Shown: positions 7,692 through 12,661 of the stretch, in pieces
Layout of the letters: the number at the start of each line of letters is the position of its first letter
Numbering within the stretch: position 1 is the stretch's first letter
Assembly: GCA_030591305.1 (NCBI GenBank)
Contig: JAUVBI010000069.1
Location: 1 to 12,661 of the forward strand
Origin: Pseudomonadota bacterium
GTDB lineage: Bacteria; Pseudomonadota; Gammaproteobacteria; Pseudomonadales; Halieaceae
Length of the DNA: 12,661 nt
Direction: 5' to 3'
Program-made: the position numbers and the translations under genes
The notes under the pieces: model-generated
Databases searched by the model: none
What the model was told of the DNA's origin: nothing
Seen by the model: the letters and a program-made list of their open reading frames with translations, nothing else

Positions 7692-9110
7692 ATGCCGAAA
7701 ATCCTCGTTGTCGAAGACGAATCCGTTATCCGAACAGCACTGCGCCGCCTGCTTGAACGTAATAACTATCTGGTAGAAGAAGCGGGGTCAGTACCGGACG
7801 CAGAATCCCGCCACACCCTGACCAATTTTGACCTCATTATCAGTGACCTCCGGCTGCCCGGAGCCCCGGGAACAGACTTGATTAAAAAAGTGGGTGATGT
7901 GCCCGTGCTGATCATGACCAGCTACGCCAGCCTGCGCTCTGCCGTGGACTCGATGCGCATGGGGGCGGTAGATTATATCGCCAAACCCTTTGATCACGCC
8001 GACCTGATCCGCGCAGTCCAGCGCATTATCGCCGACCATCCCACCGCACATACTGAGCGAAAGAAAAACACAAACAAAATCACCAGCAGTGACAATGTCA
8101 CGGGCATCATCGGTAACTGCCCCACCATGTTATCGCTATTTGATCATATCGAAAAAATGGCGCCCACCAACTCCACGGTGCTGGTTCTGGGTGAAACTGG
8201 AACAGGCAAAGAACTCGTGGCAAAAAGCGTGCACAACCACAGCAGCCGATCCGACAAAATTCTCATTTCGGTCAACTGTGCCGCCATCCCGGACACCCTG
8301 ATTGAATCGGAGTTGTTCGGTTATGAAAAGGGCGCCTTTACCGGAGCCAATGCCAGCCGCATGGGCCTGATTGAAGCGGCTGATGGTGGCACCTTGTTCC
8401 TGGATGAAATCGGCGAACTGCCCATGGAAGCCCAGGCACGCTTGCTGAGATTTATTCAGGAGGGTGAAATTCGCCGGATCGGTTCTGTGCACTCTCGCAA
8501 GGTGAATGTTCGACTGATCTGCGCCACCCACCGCGACCTGCAGACGCTCGCAACAGAGGGGCAATTCAGGCAGGATTTATTTTATCGCATCAATGTATTG
8601 CGGCTCTCACTCCCCCCTTTACGCGAGCGCGGAAAAGACATCCTGCATCTGGCCGAGTGGTTGCTGGGCGAGCATACCAAGCAGTTGAACAAGAAATCCA
8701 AGCACCTGTCACCGCTGGCAATCCAGGCCATAACGACCTATCAATGGCCCGGTAATGTGCGCGAACTACAACATGCAATTGAACGTGCTGTTATTCTCAG
8801 TGACGCTGATGAAATTGATAACAAGGATCTGGGTATCGACCTTAATCTGCTCGGGGACGGCCGAGCCGGAAACCGTGGCTATAACTCGGTAATTGGTGGC
8901 AACGACCCCAGCGAAGACCTGTCCCTGGAAGACTATTTCCAACGGTTTGTATTGGAACACCAGGACACAATGAGTGAAACCAAACTCGCCCAGAAATTGG
9001 GGGTCAGCCGCAAGTGTTTATGGGAGAGAAGACAGCGCTTTGGCATCCCCAGGCGAAAAAATAACACCACATCAAAAGACAACAGCGACGAAAGAAGCGT
9101 TACCGCCTGA
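7692..9110 (+). CDS. cbrB: CbrB-type sigma-54-dependent response regulator
   Basis: NtrC-family activator and partner of CbrA. When phosphorylated it should oligomerise and use ATP to open sigma-54 RNA polymerase promoters. In 472 residues it has a receiver domain (acidic D8/D9, phospho-acceptor D52, T76, K98), an AAA+ domain with Walker A GETGTGKE at 167-174, the sigma-54 contact loop GAFTGA at 214-219, Walker B GGTLFLDE at 232-239, FRQDLFYRI at 292-300 and WPGNVREL at 352-359, and a Fis-type helix-turn-helix near 428-453. The C-terminus (KLAQKLGVSRKCLWERRQRFGIPR) resembles CbrB proteins closely. Start ATG 7692 has GAAGG 9 bases upstream. No terminator follows directly. The next element is a site that this protein probably binds itself. 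Confidence 0.95.
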   Translation: MPKILVVEDESVIRTALRRLLERNNYLVEEAGSVPDAESRHTLTNFDLIISDLRLPGAPGTDLIKKVGDVPVLIMTSYASLRSAVDSMRMGAVDYIAKPFDHADLIRAVQRIIADHPTAHTERKKNTNKITSSDNVTGIIGNCPTMLSLFDHIEKMAPTNSTVLVLGETGTGKELVAKSVHNHSSRSDKILISVNCAAIPDTLIESELFGYEKGAFTGANASRMGLIEAADGGTLFLDEIGELPMEAQARLLRFIQEGEIRRIGSVHSRKVNVRLICATHRDLQTLATEGQFRQDLFYRINVLRLSLPPLRERGKDILHLAEWLLGEHTKQLNKKSKHLSPLAIQAITTYQWPGNVRELQHAIERAVILSDADEIDNKDLGIDLNLLGDGRAGNRGYNSVIGGNDPSEDLSLEDYFQRFVLEHQDTMSETKLAQKLGVSRKCLWERRQRFGIPRRKNNTTSKDNSDERSVTA

Positions 9111-9116
9111 CTTAGC

Positions 9117-9146
9117 TGTTACAAAACATGGAGTATATCGGTAACA
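9117..9146. promoter_or_regulatory. Probable CbrB binding site (inverted repeat)
   Basis: TGTTAC (9117-9122), 18 bases, GTAACA (9141-9146) form a perfect inverted repeat of six-base arms, centres 24 bases apart. In Pseudomonas, CbrB is reported to bind TGTTAC/GTAACA elements upstream of crcZ and crcY (from memory). Here the site sits about 102-131 bases before the predicted start of the sigma-54 transcript, a normal distance for an NtrC-type enhancer site. The DNA between it and the promoter is AT rich (9181-9220) and could bend or hold an IHF site; no clean IHF consensus was seen. Confidence 0.65.
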
Positions 9147-9221
9147 CTAACCGCTAAAACAAGCCTTCTCCAACAGCAAGGTTATACCTATCTATTTGTT
9201 TTTAAAGACTTTTTAAAGAAG

Positions 9222-9237
9222 TGGCACAGTGCATGCT
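9222..9237 (+). promoter_or_regulatory. Sigma-54 (-24/-12) promoter of the CrcZ-like RNA
   Basis: TGGCAC at 9222-9227 and ATGCT at 9233-9237 match the -24/-12 consensus (TGGCAC-N5-TTGCW) with a single mismatch. The key GG (9223-9224) and GC (9235-9236) are exactly 10 bases apart, as required. Transcription should start at about 9248. The neighbouring gene encodes a sigma-54 activator. Confidence 0.85.
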
Positions 9238-9254
9238 TTATCTAGGCTAGCGGC

Positions 9255-9272
9255 AATAAAAATAACAATAAG
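9255..9272 (+). promoter_or_regulatory. A-rich Hfq/Crc motif 1 (six AAN triplets)
   Basis: Six consecutive triplets of the form AAN (AAT AAA AAT AAC AAT AAG) start about 7 bases into the predicted RNA. AAnAAnAA is the Crc/Hfq 'CA motif', and six repeats could fill all six tripartite pockets of the distal face of an Hfq hexamer. Confidence 0.7.
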
Positions 9273-9282
9273 TTCCCGCCGT

Positions 9283-9294
9283 AATAACAATAAT
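9283..9294 (+). promoter_or_regulatory. A-rich Hfq/Crc motif 2 (four AAN triplets)
   Basis: AAT AAC AAT AAT repeats the core of motif 1 ten bases further on. A T-rich stretch at 9294-9300 is complementary to part of motif 1 (9258-9264), so weak A-U pairing could compete with Hfq binding. Confidence 0.65.
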
Positions 9295-9316
9295 ATTTTT
9301 CAATATGGACCTGGAT

Positions 9317-9334
9317 GGGGAAGAAACTTTCCCC
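9317..9334 (+). other. Hairpin inside the small RNA
   Basis: GGGGAA and TTCCCC form a six-base-pair stem with a six-base loop, followed by a U-rich but interrupted tail (TTCAATTTCTTTGTT). It could be an early terminator giving a roughly 95-nt RNA with ten AAN triplets. Because two more A-rich motifs follow, I take it as an internal spacer hairpin. Confidence 0.5.
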
Positions 9335-9361
9335 TTCAATTTCTTTGTTCGCGTGCTCGCC

Positions 9362-9373
9362 AAAAACAATAAG
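9362..9373 (+). promoter_or_regulatory. A-rich Hfq/Crc motif 3 (four AAN triplets)
   Basis: AAA AAC AAT AAG. A degenerate fourth run follows at 9384-9395 (AAT AAT ACT AAT), where one triplet breaks the pattern. Both lie in sequence without strong predicted pairing. Confidence 0.6.
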
Positions 9374-9410
9374 ACACATTCAAAATAATACTAATTTCGG
9401 CACGACGACT

Positions 9411-9450
9411 GGGCTGGGGGAGCATTGTTCTCTCCAAGCACCCTTCTCTG
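9411..9450 (+). terminator. Possible 3' end hairpin of the small RNA
   Basis: GGGCTGGGGGAG (9411-9422), a seven-base loop and CTCTCC...AGC.CC (9430-9442) pair over about 11 base pairs, with one G-U pair, one mismatch and one bulged A. The bases after it are C/T rich (CTTCTCTGACTTC), not a clean T run, so termination would be partial at best. Confidence 0.35.
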
Positions 9451-9520
9451 ACTTCAGGCTTTGCCACAACATCTGTGATAAGCTGCCCACTATTCTAATC
9501 ACTGCCAGGCAGACCCGCGT

Positions 9521-10786
9521 TTGAAGGTTATTTCGAGAGATCAGCACTGTATTTCCCGCAAAAATATAAGCGACAGTGCGCTAAAAGTCATGTCTCGCCT
9601 GCGAGGCAGTGGCTATCAGGCCTATCTGGTTGGCGGCGCTGTCCGCGACCTGCTGCTGGGCAACCACCCCAAGGACTTTGATATCGCAACGGACGCAACG
9701 CCCGAGGCGGTTCACGCCCTGTTTCGTAACTCGCGCATCATTGGCCGACGATTTCGCATCGTTCACGTCCGCTATGGCCGTGAAATCATTGAGGTTACGA
9801 CCTTCAGGGGACACCACGACAGCGGTGACAAAAGTTCTTCCGGGGGGCACTCGCACCAATCTGAAAGCGGCATGCTGTTGCGCGACAATGTGTTTGGCAC
9901 ACTGGAGGAGGACGCCGTACGCCGCGACCTCACAGTGAATGCACTGTACTACGACTCCGGTAACTTTGAAGTTTTCGATCAGGTCGGCGGCTTACAGGAC
10001 CTGCAAGACAGGCGCATACAGATTATTGGCGACCCCGCCGTTCGATTTCGTGAAGACCCGGTAAGAATGCTGCGAGTAATGCGCTTTGCCGCAAAACTGG
10101 GGTTCGGTATTGAGATATCTACTGCCACCGCCATCCCGCAATGCGCCGAACTGTTGGAAGATATCCCCCCGGCCCGGCTATTTGATGAGTTTCTCAAACT
10201 GTTTCTGGCTGGCTATGCAGCAAAAATAATGGAAAACCTGCTGCAATATAAATTGCTCGAACATCTGTTTCCCGGTACCTGCGCCCATCTCGGAGAGGGC
10301 GAACAAGGTCTGCCCCTTATTCGGGCGGCCATGATCAATACCGACAAACGTATTCACGAGGGTAAACACGTAACGCCAGCTTTTATCCTCGCCGCTATAC
10401 TCTGGCCCGAGGTATCGGCACTTTCTAACACGTTCCAGAACAAAGGCGATGCGCCCATGGTCGCCGTACACAAAGCGGGGCAACGGGCCGTTTCCCGGGC
10501 GGTGCAGCATGTGGCAATCCCCAAACGGTTTAGCCAGCCCATGCGGGAAATCTGGGAGTTTCAACTCCGCTTGCAACGCAAGCAGGGCCGCAAAGCAGCC
10601 GAACTGGTCGATCACCGCCGTTTCCGCGCTGCCTACGACTTCCTATTACTGCGTGAGCAGGCGGGTGCAGAAACACACGAACTGGGCGCCTGGTGGACTC
10701 ACTTTCAAACCCTGCCCTTTGAAGAGCGCCTGACCCAAGCCCAGATACAAAGCCAGGGCAGAAAGCGGAAACCCCGGCATACATGA
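9521..10786 (+). CDS. pcnB: Poly(A) polymerase I
   Basis: Adds poly(A) tails to RNA 3' ends, marking RNAs for decay. The 421-residue protein belongs to the nucleotidyltransferase/CCA-adding superfamily: LVGGAVRDLLLG at 36-47, catalytic Asp52 and Asp54 in KDFDIAT, IIGRRFRIVHV at 73-83 (typical of poly(A) polymerases), RRDLTVNALYY at 134-144 and REDPVRMLR at 177-185. The N-terminus VISRDQHCISRKNIS matches E. coli VIPREQHAISRKDIS, fixing the start at the TTG 9521. The frame is closed by TAA at 9479-9481 with no ATG or GTG between, and no good ribosome binding site is visible. E. coli pcnB is likewise known for a non-AUG, weak start. The basic C-terminal tail is shorter than in E. coli (465 aa). 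It overlaps folK by four bases. No clear promoter of its own was found. Confidence 0.95.
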   Translation: MKVISRDQHCISRKNISDSALKVMSRLRGSGYQAYLVGGAVRDLLLGNHPKDFDIATDATPEAVHALFRNSRIIGRRFRIVHVRYGREIIEVTTFRGHHDSGDKSSSGGHSHQSESGMLLRDNVFGTLEEDAVRRDLTVNALYYDSGNFEVFDQVGGLQDLQDRRIQIIGDPAVRFREDPVRMLRVMRFAAKLGFGIEISTATAIPQCAELLEDIPPARLFDEFLKLFLAGYAAKIMENLLQYKLLEHLFPGTCAHLGEGEQGLPLIRAAMINTDKRIHEGKHVTPAFILAAILWPEVSALSNTFQNKGDAPMVAVHKAGQRAVSRAVQHVAIPKRFSQPMREIWEFQLRLQRKQGRKAAELVDHRRFRAAYDFLLLREQAGAETHELGAWWTHFQTLPFEERLTQAQIQSQGRKRKPRHT

Positions 10787-11295
10787 CCACAGCCTATATT
10801 GCACTGGGCAGCAACCTGAGTGACCCAGCGAGCCAACTGCGCGCGGCTCTGAAGCAGCTGAACTCCCTGCCCCACTGCCATATCACAGCAATTTCCAGCG
10901 TCTACCGCAGCACAGCAGTAGGCCCCGGGGAACAACCCGACTACCTCAATGCCGTCGTGAAAATTACAACCTCCCTGCCACCCCCACAGTTATTAGATGC
11001 CACCCAGGTCATTGAACAGAGCCAGGGACGCGTCCGTGAGCAACGGTGGGCAGCCCGCACACTCGATCTGGACATCCTGCTCTACGGGTGTGAAAAAATT
11101 GATACACCGAGCCTTAAAATCCCACACCCCCGCATGGCCAAACGCAATTTCGTCTTGTATCCGCTCGCTGAAATCGCCGGAGAGAAATTGATGCTTCCCT
11201 GCGGTGGGGTTCTTGAGTCATTATTAGCAACGTGCCCAGCTGGCAACCTGGTACGAACCCAGGTGCAGTTGGACAAGCACGCAGATCCCGAGTAA
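10783..11295 (+). CDS. folK: 6-hydroxymethyl-7,8-dihydropterin pyrophosphokinase
   Basis: HPPK transfers pyrophosphate from ATP to 6-hydroxymethyl-7,8-dihydropterin, the step before dihydropteroate synthase in folate synthesis, in the cytoplasm. The 170-residue protein shows IALGSNL at 6-12, the pterin/ATP-binding region YRSTAVGPGEQPDYLNAVV at about 41-59, RTLDLDIL at 92-99 with the two magnesium-binding aspartates D95 and D97, and HPRMAKRNFVLYPLAEI at 115-131. Length is close to the E. coli enzyme (159). Start ATG and pcnB stop share ATGA (10783-10786), indicating translational coupling. The same pcnB-folK order is found in E. coli and Pseudomonas. Confidence 0.96.
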   Translation: MTTAYIALGSNLSDPASQLRAALKQLNSLPHCHITAISSVYRSTAVGPGEQPDYLNAVVKITTSLPPPQLLDATQVIEQSQGRVREQRWAARTLDLDILLYGCEKIDTPSLKIPHPRMAKRNFVLYPLAEIAGEKLMLPCGGVLESLLATCPAGNLVRTQVQLDKHADPE

Positions 11296-11310
11296 GGAGC
11301 CACAGCCTCA

Positions 11311-11991
11311 ATGCAAGACAACTCTGCCATAAACGTAGACTTGAAAGGGCGAACGCCCCCCTCTTTTATCGCCATAGAGGGGCCCATTGGGGTTGGCAAA
11401 ACCACTCTGGCCAAAAAATTGGCCTCCAGCTTCAATTACCAGACCTTGCTGGAAGAGGCGGAAGACAACCCCTTTCTGGAGAAGTTTTATCAAAGTGGCA
11501 AACAGGCAGCCCTGGCGACCCAGTTGTTTTTCCTGTTCCAGCGCGCCCAGAAGATACAAGATATGCGCCAGGCAGACATATTTGAACCGGTGAGAGTCTC
11601 AGATTTCCTGATCGAGAAGGATCCGCTATTTGCCCGAATCAACCTCGATAGTAATGAGTTCCAGCTCTATAGTAAGGTCTATCAGCAATTAACTATTGAC
11701 GCCCCCAGGCCCGACCTGGTCATCTATTTACAGGCCTCCACCGATGTTCTGCTGTCACGTATCCAGAACCGCGGTATTTCCTACGAACAGGGCATGGGGC
11801 GCAACTATCTGGAGCGCCTAAACGAAGTGTACAGTGAGTTCTTTCTATACTACGATAGCGCTCCTCTGCTTATCGTCAATGCCAGCGAGATAGACTTGGC
11901 GAACAGCGAAGTGGATTACAAACACCTGGTGGACTATATGCTGGATATACGCAGTGGTCGCCACTACTTTAACCCGACATTTTTCGGATAG
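11311..11991 (+). CDS. Deoxynucleoside kinase (dAK/dGK family)
   Basis: Probably phosphorylates a deoxynucleoside (deoxyadenosine, deoxyguanosine or deoxycytidine) in nucleotide salvage. In 226 residues it has the P-loop GPIGVGKT at 24-31, the [13 protein letters not shown] segment at 48-60 with a likely catalytic Glu, the [13 protein letters not shown] region at 96-108 seen in bacterial deoxyadenosine/deoxyguanosine kinases, and a basic LID-like stretch [21 protein letters not shown] at 150-170. Substrate preference cannot be told from sequence alone. The ATG at 11311 follows TAAGGAG overlapping the folK stop (GGAG about 11 bases upstream). It ends only 8 bases before panB, so it is probably transcribed with folK and panB. 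Confidence 0.9.
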   Translation: MQDNSAINVDLKGRTPPSFIAIEGPIGVGKTTLAKKLASSFNYQTLLEEAEDNPFLEKFYQSGKQAALATQLFFLFQRAQKIQDMRQADIFEPVRVSDFLIEKDPLFARINLDSNEFQLYSKVYQQLTIDAPRPDLVIYLQASTDVLLSRIQNRGISYEQGMGRNYLERLNEVYSEFFLYYDSAPLLIVNASEIDLANSEVDYKHLVDYMLDIRSGRHYFNPTFFG

Positions 11992-11999
11992 TTTCGCCC

Positions 12000-12661
12000 A
12001 TGAGCAAGATCACCCTCAGCACTCTGAACAAGATGAAGGCCGATGGTGATAAATTTGTCTGTATTACCGCTTACGATGCCATATTCTCGCGGCTGATCAG
12101 CGATGCGGGAGCCGAGACCATTCTGGTCGGTGACTCCCTGGGGATGGTATTACAGGGTCACGACAGCACTATTCCTGTCAGTATTGATGACATGACCTAC
12201 CACACCCAGTGCGTGATGGGGGGCAACCCCCGGTCGCTGGTCATCGCCGACCTGCCCTTCATGACCTACTCCAATGCCGACCAGGCCATGCATAATGCCA
12301 CCATGTTAATGCAGGCAGGTGCCCAGATGGTGAAAATGGAAGGCGGCACCTGGCTCAGCGACACCATCAGCTCCCTGGTGGAGCGCGGTATACCCGTTTG
12401 TGCCCACTTGGGCCTGACACCGCAGTCAGTCAATACCTTTGGTGGCTTCAAAGTACAGGGCCGCACCCCCAAAGAGGCCAAATCCATTCTGTCCAACGCG
12501 GTGGAAATCCAGGATGCAGGTGCCAGCCTGCTGGTACTGGAATGTATTCCCGCCGAGTTGGCCGCCGATATCAGCTCAAAACTGGATATTCCGGTTATTG
12601 GCATAGGCGCAGGTCCCGGCACCGATGCTCAAGTCTTAGTCATGCACGACCTGCTGGGGCT
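12000..12661 (+). CDS. panB: 3-methyl-2-oxobutanoate hydroxymethyltransferase (partial, 3' end outside window)
   Basis: Ketopantoate hydroxymethyltransferase: moves a hydroxymethyl group from 5,10-methylenetetrahydrofolate to 2-oxoisovalerate, the first committed step of pantothenate (coenzyme A) synthesis. The visible 220 codons cover most of the roughly 260-residue enzyme and keep the known active-site residues at their E. coli numbers: Asp45 and Asp84 (magnesium), Lys112, Glu114, and Glu181 as catalytic acid/base. GDSLGMV at 44-50 and [15 protein letters not shown] at 200-214 are family signatures. The ATG at 12000 lies 8 bases after the kinase stop with only a weak GGA before it. The gene runs off the window end without a stop. 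panC is the expected next gene but is not visible. Confidence 0.96.
   Translation, partial: MSKITLSTLNKMKADGDKFVCITAYDAIFSRLISDAGAETILVGDSLGMVLQGHDSTIPVSIDDMTYHTQCVMGGNPRSLVIADLPFMTYSNADQAMHNATMLMQAGAQMVKMEGGTWLSDTISSLVERGIPVCAHLGLTPQSVNTFGGFKVQGRTPKEAKSILSNAVEIQDAGASLLVLECIPAELAADISSKLDIPVIGIGAGPGTDAQVLVMHDLLG

Larger units (their letters stand above)
9248..9450 (+). ncRNA. crcZ: CrcZ-like Hfq/Crc-titrating small RNA
   Basis: Predicted non-coding RNA transcribed from the sigma-54 promoter just behind cbrB. In Pseudomonas, CrcZ occupies this exact place (cbrB-crcZ-pcnB), is switched on by CbrB with RpoN, and relieves carbon catabolite repression by binding Hfq/Crc through A-rich AAnAAnAA motifs. 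The present transcript has runs of six, four and four consecutive AAN triplets and one imperfect run. The first run would sit in a loop closed by CGGC (9251-9254) and GCCG (9278-9281). A GGGGAA/TTCCCC hairpin (9317-9334) separates the early from the later runs. The 3' end is uncertain: I place it just after an imperfect stem at 9411-9442, giving about 200 nt, shorter than Pseudomonas CrcZ (about 370-410). Reading on into pcnB is also possible. The primary sequence was not aligned to CrcZ; the identification rests on promoter, position and motifs. Confidence 0.75.

Noticed and set aside
9315..9524. 69-codon open frame inside the CrcZ-like RNA, ending in the pcnB start
   Set aside because: No ribosome binding site, no recognisable motif, and it spans hairpins and A-rich motifs that explain the sequence better as RNA.
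12266..12622. 118-codon minus-strand frame at the window end
   Set aside because: Fully antisense to panB, whose active-site residues are all present.
1..12661. CRISPR arrays, insertion sequences, tRNA/rRNA genes, phage or integron elements
   Set aside because: No direct repeat-spacer pattern, transposase, terminal inverted repeats or tRNA-like structure was seen; the region is compact core genome.

Overview
The window looks like a gammaproteobacterial chromosome segment, most probably a marine-type lineage near the Pseudomonadales/Cellvibrionales. The evidence is gene order and protein similarity recalled from known families; no database search was possible. It carries the conserved backbone sfsA / dksA - gluQ / pcnB - folK / panB known from E. 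coli and Pseudomonas. The Pseudomonas-type carbon/nitrogen two-component system cbrA-cbrB is inserted between gluQ and pcnB, as it is in Pseudomonas. GC content is moderate, there are no mobile elements, and the segment is ordinary core chromosome.

Layout. (1) 36-1298, plus strand: a pyrophosphate-type 6-phosphofructokinase. (2) 1324-2785, minus strand: an M15-family zinc D,D-peptidase-like gene and sfsA, overlapping by about 23 bases. (3) 2786-2974: a divergent promoter region. (4) 2975-4350, plus strand: dksA and gluQ (GTG start with a strong ribosome binding site). (5) 4351-7598: a sigma-70-like promoter, a 58-residue membrane peptide gene in the position of Pseudomonas cbrX, and cbrA, which overlaps it by 11 bases. 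(6) 7692-9110: cbrB, a sigma-54-dependent response regulator. (7) 9111-9520: a 410-base stretch without a protein gene. (8) 9521-12661: pcnB (TTG start), folK, a deoxynucleoside kinase and panB (cut by the window end), packed as one run.

The most interesting part is 9111-9520. From left to right it contains a TGTTAC...GTAACA inverted repeat like the CbrB site described in Pseudomonas. About 100 bases on is a sigma-54 promoter with exact GG-N10-GC spacing. The predicted RNA downstream carries runs of AAN triplets (6, 4 and 4 in a row, plus an imperfect run), which is the Hfq/Crc 'CA' motif. Together with its place directly behind cbrB, this describes a CrcZ-like small RNA, the Hfq/Crc-titrating regulator of carbon catabolite repression best known from Pseudomonas.

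How the genes work together (inference): CbrX/CbrA senses a nutrient signal through a transporter-like membrane domain and phosphorylates CbrB. CbrB with RpoN then switches on the small RNA, which would relieve Hfq/Crc translational repression. The RNA lies directly in front of pcnB, whose own start is non-ATG and poorly marked. Read-through could therefore tie poly(A) polymerase to the same signal.
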